From: Rutpela maculata
Lineage: Eukaryota; Arthropoda; Insecta; Coleoptera; Cerambycidae
Assembly (NCBI GenBank): GCA_936432065.2
Contig: OW386286.2
Coordinates: 267,921,987-267,985,986, forward strand
Direction: 5' to 3'
DNA length: 64,000 nt
Part shown: piece after piece, positions 22,407 through 33,627 of the stretch
Numbering within the stretch: position 1 is the stretch's first letter
How the letters are laid out: every line of letters starts with the position of its first letter
Notes under the pieces: model-generated
The model's database searches: none
Seen by the model: only the letters and a program-made list of their open reading frames with translations
What the model was told of the DNA's origin: nothing
Program-made: the position numbers and the translations under genes

Positions 22407-22432
22407 GTCAAAACCTTCTTTTTTTTTAACAT

Positions 22433-22607
22433 GTACTGCCGTGAGCAAAAAAAAATAGGATAACTATTTTTTTCTAATGTAAATCTATCTCTATTTGCAC
22501 ACTTGCAATGAATTTTGACAAATAATAACTGACAATGTCACAAAAATTAAAGTTAGATGTACATAACAGATTTTAGCAAAAATACGTTTTTTTGCGCACG
22601 ACAGTAC
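22433..22607. repeat. 175-bp MITE-like element
   Basis: GTACTGCCGTGAGCAAAAAA at the left is inverted as TTTTTTTGCGCACGACAGTAC at the right with two mismatches. Non-coding. Confidence 0.7.
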
Positions 22608-23000
22608 CTTGAACCAAATTAAAGCTTATTACAGTAGATTAAAATTATTTTAAAATTTTCTTTTGGCAAATTTTGATATCTGCAAAATGAAAAATGAAAC
22701 AAGGAAAATGAAAGCAAAATTTTGATTTTTCTGTATAAAAAAAGTGCCCGTTTTTTGGTTCCAGTAAATTCCAAATTGAAAAAAAAAATCCCAATCGTGT
22801 TTTTTGTTAGCCCTAACTATTACGTACACGTTCAATTTTTTTTGACCGTGATAGATGCATGAAATGTAAAAGATTTTACACTTAATGTATTTGAAAATTT
22901 TTGAAAAAATTATTTTTTTTTTGGCTTTAAGGTTAAAACTTAGCAGGGCTGAATGTTAAAACAGACAACAAATTATGAAAAATGTTGTTTTTTTATTTTT
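22608..23000. other. A/T-rich, no gene
   Basis: Only low-complexity A/T sequence; the minus-strand frame at 22650-22835 is dominated by Phe/Lys/Asn and is not credible. Confidence 0.5.
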
Positions 23001-23640
23001 TCCGTAATCAGCTACCCCAAAATCATAAATAATATTAGTTTCATTAATAAATTCCCAGTACTTCCTTTATACTTATTTTGTTCACTTTAGGGATGGTTTT
23101 CACTCTCATGGGTAGGAGCAATTATTTTTCTTATTAGGGGATGAGTTTTATGTCTCAAAATGTAACAATCTGCTAAGAAAGTCCTAATTTCTCAAAATCA
23201 ACAAAAAATAATTAATTCATCCATTTTACCCCTTTTATTTCGGCCATATTGCAATATAAAATTTTTAATTTCTGCCTTCACATTCTAGTTTTATTAATAA
23301 GTTCCCAGTACTTCCTTTATACTTATTTTTCTACTTTGGAGGTGGTTTTCATTTTCGTAGTGGTAGGAGCCATTATTTTTCTTATTAGGGGAAGAGTCTT
23401 ATGTCTCAAAATGTAACAATTTGCTAAATATAATAAACAAAAAATAATTAATTCATCCATTTTACCCCTTTTATATCGGCCATATTGAGGGTGCAAAATA
23501 AAATTTTTAATTTTTGACTTCACATTCGTGATCAGCAACCCCAAAAACAGAAATAATATAAGTTTCATTAATTTATTCTCAGTACTTCGTTAATTATTGA
23601 TTTTTTGAATTTGGAGGTGATTTTCACCAAAATGTAAACG
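23000..23640. repeat. Tandem repeat, ~260-bp unit, about 2.4 copies
   Basis: 'CCCAGTACTTCCTTTATACTTATTTT' starts near 23054 and 23308, with a decayed third copy ('TCTCAGTACTTCGTTAATTA') near 23577. Between them recur 'TAGGAGC-ATTATTTTTCTT', 'ATGTCTCAAAATGTAACAAT' and 'TTAATTCATCCATTTTACCC'. The minus frame at 23323-23568 lies within it. Confidence 0.8.
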
Positions 23641-24457
23641 TAAATCAAAATGATTAGACGAAGTTATGAGCGCCCAATGGTTTTCTATTTACAAAGTTGA
23701 AAATTATTCTGATCAGCTTATATATTTTCTACTTTTTTAGTGCAATTCAAAGAAAACCGTTGTTTTTTAAAGTTTTTTTTTTTTAATTTATTTACAATAC
23801 AATGGTCCAATATTAATGTTTACCAAGCCATTTCGAAAAGTGTAAACCTCTATTTCCATGTAGGTACTATGGATTTTTACAGTTTAATTATTGTCTTCAC
23901 TTTGCAACGGTCTCGTAAGTTAAAATATCCAGCCATAAATTTTCATCAGACCACGAGAATAAATGCAGAGGGCATCTTGTTTATTTAGTTTGTCCTGCAC
24001 TGGAACTAGCATAAATATTTGATGCCCTTACGGTCATTTATTTCTCTATAATTACTTAATCCATCTTTGTATATAGAGGCAAGATTAGATTTAAAACATT
24101 TATTTTGGATTAGGCAAGGATATTACGAGATTTCAAACATGCTCTTATTATACTTAAGTACCTATTTGATTTAATCAAGTAGGTATATTATAAGCAGACA
24201 AACAGTTTTAACAATCATTGTAGACAATTTCTGTTTTACACAAATTCTTTTCATAACAGGCTGAACTTAAGTGTCGATCGCCAGAGACGCGTAATCTATC
24301 ATGCTTTTATATCAACTATGTTACATTATAATTTGACAGCAGTGTTATTAAGGTTTTCGATAAAGCACGCAAAAATACGAAGATGTATAAGATATCGAAA
24401 CTGTGTAATGTACAGTGTGTTTCTCAAGTTCGAGATAACTTTACATAGATTAAGGAC
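23640..24457. other. No gene recognised
   Basis: The 82-residue plus frame at 23740-23988 shows no motif. A/T-rich sequence. Confidence 0.4.
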
Positions 24458-24617
24458 CGGTTTATCAGTGCGCGGTTAAGCACTTTATTCTACAGCTAAA
24501 TTAACTAGAAGTTTAGAATGTGCTTTTATTAGACATTTCAATATTGCAACTTCACATTCTAAACTTCTAGTTAATTTAGCTGTAGGATAAAGTGCTTAAC
24601 CGCGCACTGATAAACCG
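24458..24617. repeat. 160-bp near-perfect hairpin MITE
   Basis: CGGTTTATCAGTGCGCGGTT ... is inverted at the other end as AACCGCGCACTGATAAACCG. Arms of about 65 bp are almost identical and enclose a loop of about 30 bp ('CTTTTATTAGACATTTCAAT'). The high arm identity suggests a recent insertion or arm conversion. Confidence 0.85.
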
Positions 24618-26290
24618 ATTCTAAGAGAGATATCAATTTTACTTTAGAATGTTATTGAGATGTTTTTAATAGGCTATTACGAAGCAGTAGTGCGTTACCG
24701 AATGCGAATACCTATTAAACACGATCTAACAGAAGTTAGACGTTTTTTATTTCAAGTTTTGAATATTTGCAAAATTGCAGGGTAGAATATTCCCTATTGA
24801 TATTGCGTTATATCCATAGTATAGAACGATCGCCAGAGGTGTATAAGCTGCCATTTTTATATAAAATATATTTTTTTTATAATTCTAAAGCAAACTTTTA
24901 TTAAGATTTTTTTATTAAGCATACAAAAATACGAAGTAGTACCAGATGATGGCGACGTTAATGGCGGCGTTGATGGCAGCTTATAGGTAACAGTACTCTA
25001 ATCGTATAGTGACTTAATGCATCAGTAGATCATTCATTCATGTTTAAATTTGATTTACATATTAATGTAAAAGCAGATCATTCATGCACTTTGATTTACA
25101 TAATAATTTATTTTTCATATGATATATTAATAGTAATACTAAATTGTTGAATGAATTTCATCAAGTTTCTTTATTACTATGTAATTTTCTAACAACTTCA
25201 ATCTCCAATAGTGCCACCTCTCCACTGTTGGACAATTGTTCATAAGAAAAAATAACCAAACATTTTAAAAGTAATAATAATTTTGTAACGGTCTACTTTT
25301 TAAGTATTCGCAAATTTCTATTAAAATCCGTTAAATTACATTATTTTATATCTTTATTACCAAAAATTACCTATTTAGTTAGTTTTGCTAAAAAGATTTA
25401 ACGCCGGCCCTGTCGGACGGTAATTGTTTACGAGTTAGCATTCCAGAAATTCCATTAAATGCGCAGGTATATGGCTAAGGCTGGAGGTCGTTAAATTATG
25501 GCTGAAATTTGAGCCATTTAAATGTTTATTAGTTTTGAGATTTAATTTCTTTGGTGAATTGTACCGAGTAGTTGAGAAATGAACACCAGAAAATGTCTAG
25601 TATAGACGTTTCTGAATTAAAGAAGCATTTGCTGGTATAATACTAGCTACTTTAAGAGAGTTAAAAAGATAGTTCAGTTTAATGTCAGTGTTTAATATAT
25701 CTATAATGGTATAGTTATGCAGTTTGTTGAGGTTACAACTGGTACCGACCTATAATTTAAGCTTGTAACCCATAACAGTGCCTTCGTCCCTTTTGCTGCA
25801 GTTTTTGTAAGTACATTTAACTTCCTACTTCGTGTATACCGGCAACTGAGAACAGCTCCGGACTACATTCCATTAACTTTCGTTTTACATTGTGCGACTT
25901 TCAGAGTTATGTGCGGGCATTTCATTGTTTGATTAAATAAACAAGCTACATCTTTTTCGCGAGTGCTTGTCCCGTCTCTTAAAGACTGTTAAGAAAACTT
26001 CTTGTTTAATACCTGTAAATAATTTTCTGTGCAGAGCACATTGTTTTTTCTGCAGGTATCTTGTAACTTAAAATGCTATGTATTTCATTTCCTATGTTAT
26101 TACATCTATTTATGTTTAGAGATCTGTTTATGATAAAAAATATCAAAATTTGTTTATTAATAAAACGTCATTTAACCTTTTCATTCAGTAATAACTACGT
26201 TGACCAACTGACAATTTAGCTATCTATCTTTTTGAAGTATTTATATATAGTGGCCTTCTGCCAATAACTATGGATTTATCTTTGTAAGTT
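24618..26290. other. No gene recognised
   Basis: Nothing coding is supported. 'GATGGCGACGTTAATGGCGGCGTTGATGGC' near 24945 is a small GC-rich tandem. A short GC-rich patch lies at 25400-25430. Confidence 0.4.
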
Positions 26291-26293
26291 ACC

Positions 26294-27250
26294 GTATATG
26301 TACAGTGTGTCCCAGGATAGACGTAACAAGAGGTGTAATGGACCAACAATTTTGGAATGGTATGTGGGGATTGAGTCCTGCTTGTTGTAAAACTAAAGTA
26401 TACCAAAAATGACTTGATTTGGTGTTCTACAGGGTGTTTTATAAGCAAAGTTGTAAAAATCACCACTAATAAAGTACCTTTATTTTTCAAAATATGAAAA
26501 AATTCCACTAAGAAAAATTATTTAGAATGCAATTTTATACCTCTATACCAAATTTCAGGAATATAAAATTATTTTTTTGAAACTTCCCCTTTTTTGCGAA
26601 TTAAGAGTTGAATTCATATTTAGATGAGTGTAGGAGCAAATGTTAATCATCTCAAAAAGTAGGCTATTGGTAAATAAAAAACTGAATATACGAGATGCAA
26701 GAAGGTATAATGTTAATCGAACTAATTGTAAAACAAGAAACAATTACTAACAGAAGATTAATGAGGTTTAAAAATTATAACAAGTAATAAATGTCAAAAA
26801 CATAGCAGATTCACAAACAAATTAATTATTGATCAATACAAAACAATGTTTACAATTTTTTTATTATTCGACGTAGTTACCACCCACATCCACACACATT
26901 TCGATTCTTCGCCTGAAGTCCTTAAAACTGTTTCGAATATGATCTAACGGTATGGAGTTTACGGCATTTGTAATTCTCTGCTTCAATACTGCTCCATCGT
27001 TAGGAAGTGGTTCAGCATAAACCAACTGCTTGAGGCAACCCCATAAAAAGAAATCCAATATTGATAGGTCTGGGGATCTCGCCGGCCACTTGATCGGTCC
27101 ATTCCTGTCAATCCAATTTTCTCCAAAATTTAAATTCAACCACCGATTAATCATTTCTGTGGAGTGGCCAAGGCAATCATCATGTTGAAAATGAACTAAA
27201 GGCATATCTCTTAAAATATTTAAATGTTCTTCAGAAAATCTTTCACGAAA
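26294..27250 (-). mobile_element. Mariner-like element, 5'-truncated
   Basis: The 3' end at 26294 is TACAGTGTGTCCCAGGATAG, close to the terminus TACAGTGTGTCCACGGATGG of the foldback at 62433-63392. The transposase C-terminus lies at 26864-27250. The opposite terminus is not found, and 26550-26760 looks like extra inserted A/T-rich sequence. Confidence 0.6.
26864..27250 (-). pseudogene. Mariner/Tc1-type transposase, C-terminal part
   Basis: The minus strand reads 'FFRERFSEEHLNILRDMPLV', then 'HFQHDDCLGHS', equivalent to the FQQDGAP-H box carrying the second catalytic Asp. 'ENWIDRNGPIKWPARSPDLS' and 'ILDFFLWGCLKQLVYAEPLP' follow. 'SPDL...LDFFLWG' is the hallmark of the third catalytic region of mariner-like DDE/DDD transposases, and 'RRIEMCVDVGGNYVE' is the typical C-terminus. 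The frame is open through about 129 codons with no stop, so only the N-terminal helix-turn-helix and the first catalytic Asp are lost. The sequence turns to unrelated DNA above 27250. Confidence 0.85.
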
Positions 27251-27539
27251 AAAAATCGTCCTAAGACAGAATCAAAATTCGACTTAGGCAAAAACTTTAT
27301 TTAAAGACATTCTTAAGAGTTTGCAGAGGCACAGATCAGTCCATAAGGACCGTTTTGGGTTCTATAAGGCGTTGGAAATTACCAGGTGAAAATTCGAAGA
27401 AACACCGAATTTTCACTTAGAAAAAAAATTTTTTTGGTTCAGGATATGAGAGCAGAAGTATATAATGACAAAGATTTATGAATAATATACTTTTTTCAAA
27501 GGTACCACAAATTGGACTTTGAAAAATAATATTTTTGAA

Positions 27540-27890
27540 AGGGCGTCAAAATTTGGCTCAAGAATCGATTTATCGAAAGTACGCCAAAATTTCAATTGCA
27601 GACTAATTTTTCAAAACTGCGTTGAAATTTGGCTTGAAAATCGATTTTTCAAAAGTACGCCAAAATTTCACCAGCAGATTAATTTTTCAAAACTACCTTG
27701 AAATTTGGCTTGAAAATCGATTTTTCAAAAGTACGCCAAAATTTCACCCGCAGATTAGTTTTTCAAAAGTACCTTGAAATTTGGCTTGAAAATCGATTTT
27801 TCAAAAGTACGCTAAAATTGGTCTTGGATTTGGATTTTTCAAAAGTACCACAAAGTCAGTTTAAAAAGTACCACGAAAATATACTTTGAA
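27540..27890. repeat. 76-bp tandem repeat, about 4 units
   Basis: 'GAAATTTGGCTTGAAAATCG' recurs at about 27547, 27624, 27700 and 27776, with 'TTTTTCAAAAGTACGCCAAA' inside each unit. The 60- and 63-residue frames here are the translated repeat, not genes. Confidence 0.85.
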
Positions 27891-27899
27891 TTATTTTTT

Positions 27900-30025
27900 A
27901 TTTTTTTTTTATTCCTCCACCAAAGACCTATGAGGTACGGTCATTGAAAGCCCAATTCAAAAGTATGAGCATAAAATTTTAGCGATGCACTGCATCCAAA
28001 AGGCAAAATAGAAGATTTTGACAAAGCCGGCGTAGTGCCGATAAGCAAAAATTGATAAAAATCAATGCACATGTACAAGGCCGGTTTCTCGCATGGAAAG
28101 AGTTTGGATTGACTCAGCGGTTCGTAATTTGGTCGAGCGCGTTGAGTGGTCCAGACAATGCAATGGTAGAAAAGCCAATAAATGACAAATGACAAAGTTA
28201 TAGAGGAAAACGCCTTGTGCATAAAAATCCAAAAATTCAATTTTGCCTAAAAGTCGCTCGAAGGTGGGTAGCTGCCATATCGATAATATTGAACGACTGC
28301 GATAAGGGCTAGTAAGTCGTGGACTGATCGAACGCCATTCAACTTACGCAGTAATAAGTCCTCTGAATGTGTTTGAGTACGTGAATCTCCACGATACAAG
28401 AACTTTAAAGCTAAGTAGTCTCTAGCGAAACTAAATTCATTTAGTAAAACTTTTTTAAGTTAATTTCAGTCAGCCGTAATTATTCATTTACCCAGAGTCT
28501 GAAACGATTCAAAAAGCTCGCATTTTGATTCTGAGAAGGTATGCATGAATCTTTTCTACCTAATCGATCGTTAGCGTGAGCGCTCTCGCTTGTATGGTCT
28601 GAAAGTCATTACCTTTATTGGGGAAGGCACGATTCTTATCTTGAGAATTTTGTATAACCAATTCTGTTAAATAAACGGATTCTTTGAACTATTGTTTCTT
28701 AATTGATCTTGAGGCCTGTTGACGGTCTATAATCCCTGGAACTTTCTTATAGAAAACCGGATGTGTCGAGTTAATTCGCATTAACGTTCGACCTTCTGGT
28801 TGCTTTACGGAGGTTTGATAGGGATTTTTTTATGCGTTTTTTGAGAAATAGATTCCGTCATTAATAGACCAAAACGTGGTTTCCGCGTACCAAAACTAAT
28901 CCCTCCGCAGAGAAATTCTTCGGTTGGGATTTTTTATGCAAAAATTCAGGAAATTAAGAGGTGCCTAAACCCCTAACGGGGGAATTCAGGTCCAGAGAGA
29001 GCGTCATTTCCGATCTGTGGTAGTGCAGCCTTGGTCCATTACTCGGCTATCAAAGTACATCTTATCTCGAACCCGCCTGGGAAGTAGAAGAACGGGGTAA
29101 TACGCGACTGGCGCCCCCTGAGAAATAAATTGGTGTCGCGTCATTTTGACGCCCGGTAGTGCGTTCTTCTACAGGGACAACCTACTGTTAACTTTTCCGC
29201 ATATCATGGTAGATCACGTTGTATATGAAACGCTGACACATTTAATAACAGAATACACACACTTTTTAATTTAAATATTGCACTTGACATTATAGATTTG
29301 ACCAATGAACTAATATTAAACGCATAGCACTTATTGAATAATGTGCACTTTTGGTATTATCAACAATTTATGCTACTTCATTTAAATGACATAAGAACAA
29401 AGAATAGAAACAGAATTTAAAAGGCAAATGGCAATACGACAAAGAAACATTACTCATAATTACAAACTATGTACGACAATTATCGAAAAAGTTTGGGAAG
29501 TTGCTCACAACTTATGTAAACCTATTATTTATCACGATACACAAATACAAAGCATTACAGCCGAGCAAATATTTGAACTTTAGGTACCTATCTATTTGGC
29601 ACAGGAATATGTTTGAATTGTAGCTCCTTTGATCTATAATTTATTTGTAATTGTTGATTCTAATAAATGAATCACAAAGGAGTTTGTAACTATTTCGCGT
29701 ACAATTAAAAGTAATGACAAGATACAACGCTATTCGACGATATAAAATTAAAATGGCAATATTAGTCACCATTCGGAGACATTTAATTTTACATCTGCAT
29801 CAAATTAATTAAACAAGTTGTTTAATAGGCCCAATAAATTCCGGCGTGTTGGTGAAGGGGTAGATACAGGCCTTTTAAGTAATATAATAAAATAAATGTC
29901 ATCTATTCGGAATCGTCAAATAGTATGGTTTTCTTGATTATTTATTGTATGTTGGATTTAATAATCTTTCATAACAAATTATACAATTACGTCCACATCC
30001 AAAGGTGAAAAAAAATAATAAAATA
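27900..30025. other. No gene recognised; possible LTR-element leader
   Basis: The 99-residue minus frame at 27941-28240 shows no motif. At 29084-29172 a stem (GTAGAAGAACG/CGTTCTTCTAC, with GCGAC/GTCGC inside) encloses ACTGGCGCCCCCTGAGAAAT, which resembles a retroelement primer-binding region. No second LTR copy or pol sequence supports it. Confidence 0.3.
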
Positions 30026-30510
30026 GAAATTGTTCTTGTTGAAGTAGGCTTAGAATGTCATAAAGCGTAGAGACTTTAAGTTTGAGCAAAAAAAAACAAT
30101 TATGTTTGTCGTTCAGTCGGCCTTTCTGTAACTTTCTTGTGCGCAAGATTAATCTCGAACGATTTACGATATTAATTTGAAATCTGATACACCTATGTGC
30201 TGTAACGAGATCTGGAACTAGACAATATTTTGATCTTATTCCATTGAAAGGTTGAGGAGTAAACGGGGGTAATTAGATAAAACAAGCAAGAGTAAAAAAA
30301 ATTGGGATTTAGTGTATGTACGGGAAGCCAAGGCCTCAATTTTTTTTTGCCTCAGCCATCCCCACTATCACCTCCATACCCCCACCTCATTATTAAAGGG
30401 GGTAAAAAAAATAAAATTGTGATTTGGTGAAGAAGAAGAACCAAGTCTCAACATTTTTTTTGGCATCAGCCAACCCCACTACCACCCTTCTTTAATAATG
30501 GGGTAGGCGG
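30026..30510 (+). repeat. Interspersed repeat, truncated copy
   Basis: It matches 4370-4735: 'TAGGCTTAGAATGTCATAAA', 'GAGATCTGGAACTAGA', 'CAGCCATCCCCACTATCACC'. It lacks the tRNA-like part. Its last 100 bp repeat the CCACCCC/GGGGTGG words in inverted order. Confidence 0.7.
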
Positions 30511-31013
30511 TGGTAGTGGAGGACTTGGATAGGAAATCTGGATGTAGAAGTAGTGATTGCTTAGGCAGCGGTTTCTTCATTACGATACGAATAATCTGAA
30601 ATATATATATAAAAAAAAACAGAAAAAACACAATTTTGAAGATGCCTTTGTTTACATAAATGTCTTCCGGGACTCAGATTTAATCTAAATCTTTTTGCTA
30701 CACTTCTTGTAAAGTTTACGACAAGTTTCAGCAGAAAAAATGCTATAGTAAGACCAAAAAATGTAAATAATAAAAGCTTCCGCTAGGGGGAATCTGCCCC
30801 AAGCAGTTGCCACTTCGTGGCTGGGCCTTGCCCGGCCTGAAATAAGTTTACGTAGAGATTATTAGATGGTAATTTGCATCGACAATAATAATTCTGCTAC
30901 AGTATCCAGCTTCCCGTTAATACATCGTCGAATTATATTTAGAGGTTGTGAAGAAGCTGTCTGCAGCTCTAAATATTTGTTATCAATTTGATAAGTATTT
31001 TTGTATAAGAGTA
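30511..31013. other. No gene recognised
   Basis: Contains the GC-rich segment TGCCACTTCGTGGCTGGGCC near 30805. The minus-strand frame 30862-31083 runs into the left arm of the next element. Confidence 0.4.
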
Positions 31014-31625
31014 ACAGTGGAACGGATAGAACGTCGTAGCTTAAAAATATTTTCGGAGTAGAAAGATATGGGATAAAAACCATCTTGTTCAGAAATGTTT
31101 AACGCATCAGAATCTCTTTTTACGAAAATTTTGGGTGGTACTGGAAAAAAATATGAGTGACTGAATCTTAAAAATGTCTATTTTCGTACGAGCCTCCTCC
31201 GCAAACTGATGTTTTTTTTTTCCATAGCCAAGTAACGTAAATTAATAATTTTTGTTTCACTGATGTACTATTGGGTATGGAACGAGTATATAATGTAGAA
31301 AGCACCTTCAATTTTAGTTGTAGTTATTTTTTTTCCGAGCGGAACACGGCAGAATTGAGAAAGTTCCGACTTCAGTAGTGCTTAACTTTTTTTTTCACGA
31401 TATAGATTTCAATTTTTTTACCATGTTTGGCTGAATTGAAGCAATACCAACATATGCTCTCGCATAACATATGGTCGCATTTCAAAAATAAAGTTTTCAG
31501 AGCCATTTTTATAACGTCGTGTCTGGCGAGCTGTTCTCCTCACTGGGAGTGCGAGAGAGAGCGAATTATCGACTACGGACGCGCATTGGGAAAGGAGCGC
31601 ATTATATTATCTACTGCGGTTTCTA

Positions 31626-32039
31626 TACAGGGTGTAACGCGAATTACCCGAAAATTTTTAACCATACATGCACCTTTAAATAAGAAGTCGACTTCTTAAA
31701 AAAAAAATTAATAAAAGTCCAACACAGAAAAAGATACACATTGTTAAAGTTACAAATTGATGAAAATGATGATTTATTGAACTTTACTTCATTGAAGGTA
31801 TTTAAAAAAAAAATAAAGAAAAAAGAATAAAAAAAAAATTGGATTAAAAATTTTAATTTTAAATAGTAGGGTTATTTTAACATTTCCAATAAATTATTAT
31901 TTTCATCAATTTGTAACTTTAACAATGCATATCTTTTTCTGTGTTGGACTTTTATTAAATTTTTCTTAAGAAGTCGATTTCTTATTTAAAGGTGCATGTA
32001 TGGTTAAAATTTTTCGGGTAAGTTGTGTTACACCCTGTA
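31626..32039. repeat. 414-bp foldback MITE, mariner-like ends
   Basis: TACAGGGTGTAACGCGAATT at the left is inverted at the right (AGTTGTGTTACACCCTGTA). Arms of about 165 bp ('ACCATACATGCACCTTTAAA', 'AAGTCCAACACAGAAAAAGA' and complements) flank an A/T-rich centre. TA at both ends fits a TA target site. Confidence 0.85.
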
Positions 32040-32044
32040 TAATT

Positions 32045-32697
32045 CAACTGACATATTATTCGCAACCAGTGCAGTGCAGACTCAACGAGTTCATTTTATA
32101 AAATTGGCAAGAAAACAGTGTTTGACACATTAATAAAAACACCTGAAATATTCGAAAGTTTACAACTTTTTGAAGTGCTGCCAACAAACGAAGCTGTTGA
32201 CGCTGCGAGAAGTTTTGTACAAAAATTGTACAAGCAAAAGAGTTGCACAAGCTTGGACGAGCTTCGTTATAACATGACGATGAAAACCAAGAAATCTGCA
32301 GCAGAACATCCTCCGACTGAAGACGCGTTTTTGCAATACGTTTTAAGGTATGTACTTATCAACGTGACCATATTATATTGCAAAAATCAATCTTACAGGT
32401 GTACTTCAAACCAAGATTTGGAAAAGCAGTCACATTCATATCGCGGAGGAACTTGATTTATTTTCGTATGGTTGGCAGAAGCATGAAAATGTATTGAAAC
32501 ACGCGTGGACGACGAAAGCTGCCATACCAGATGAAATTAGGGAGCTACTCAATATTTACTGTAAAGATAAGACATGCTCTACTCAGAAATGTGACTGTTT
32601 CAAAGAGAATATTAAATGCTCTGAACTGTGCAAATGTAAAGAATGCAAAAATGCTGATATCGAGCCCCAATATGATTCAGAAGACTCAGACTTTTAG
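32045..32697 (+). pseudogene. XPG-like nuclease transposon protein, C-terminal half (copy C)
   Basis: It begins with a decayed 'GCDSTS' block ('CSADSTSSFYKIGKKTVFDT'), then 'LIKTPEIFESLQLFEVLP'. 'EHPPTEDAFLQYVLR' matches the family block before the tryptophan-rich part. A 53-bp segment with GTATGT...TTACAG ends looks like an intron (about 32347-32398), but joining it leaves the frame one base off. The second part reads 'VLQTKIWKSSHIHIAEELDL', 'YGWQKHENVL' and 'IPDEIRELLNIYCKDK'. The cysteine cluster is C-S-x2-K-C-D-C-x7-C-x3-C-K-C-x2-C-KN ('CSELCKCKECKN'), closer to the classic TSO1/CXC spacing than copies B, E and F. It ends 'YDSEDSDF'. The nuclease domain is lost. Confidence 0.75.
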
Positions 32698-33047
32698 TTT
32701 TGCACTATATATTGTTTTGTTATGTTATGTAAAACCTTCTTTCATCAATTTTTGTTGCGTTTACCCATCGTCCGATTTGTGTTTTCTCCGTTCAGTATTA
32801 TTATTATTACTACTATTACCATACCTACTTGTACAAATATTAATAGATAATATATATAATATATAATACATAATATTTTCAGTTCTCAAATTTCCCCTTG
32901 ACATTGTGTTCAGTTGAGAATCAAACGGTTATTTTAGTGTACATTTGCGGTTCTAATAATTATTGCACAGGAGGTTTCAATTATTTCTACCCCAAAAACA
33001 TTTCATTTTTAAAAATAACCCGGCGCTGAGTTCCACAATATTTATAT
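32698..33047. other. Interior of copy C, non-coding
   Basis: A/T-rich with ATT repeats near 32800; no further exon recognised. Confidence 0.4.
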
Positions 33048-33075
33048 TTATAATGCGCTCCTTTTCCAATAACCG

Positions 33076-33627
33076 ATTAATTTCAATAACCGAATACTAG
33101 GTATTCAAGTGATTTCAATAACCGGATAATCATTAGTGTTGGTCACTTGAATGCTATGCATAACTTACAAGGCTATTTAACAATTTTTGCTGAAATTCGG
33201 ATTCATACAATTTTTTTAAAATTTCCATGGGAATATCAATCAATTCATTTTTGGGGAAAATGTGTACAGGATAAAATGATTCTTTATAAAATTGCACATA
33301 GTTTGATTATTTCTTGACATAATAAATATAAATATAAATAAAATAATAAGTAAATGGATACTGATTACTACATCAATCGGTTCGAATTCACATACCTAAT
33401 ACTTATTTTAGAAACGTAGGTTAGCAATGAGGTTCACTCGTTTATTATACGATACGAGTTAACATTTAATTTATTTGTGAGAGAGTGATGAGTTATATGA
33501 CTACTTCAATAACTGTTTAACATTCGGTTATTTTTCACTTGAGTACTCGTCGACAATAACCGAGTAATGCAGGTTATTTAAATAACCTGATAACCGGTTA
33601 TTTTTCACTCGAGTGATCCCATCACTA
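33076..33627. repeat. Insertion in the right arm, rich in AATAACCG words
   Basis: CAATAACCG occurs repeatedly in both orientations: 33069-33130, and as CGGTTATTTTTCACT near 33530 and 33595. The right end is GAGTGATCCCATCACTAG, similar to the CAGTGATGGGATCACTCG-type ends of some hAT elements. The left end is less clear. Confidence 0.5.

Noticed and set aside
27519..27889. Two frames with repeated FGL/SKVRQN words, looking like a repeat protein
   Set aside because: They are the direct translation of a 76-bp tandem DNA repeat; the period does not keep a single frame.
27540..27890. CRISPR-like array
   Set aside because: Units are contiguous with no spacers, and the genome is eukaryotic.
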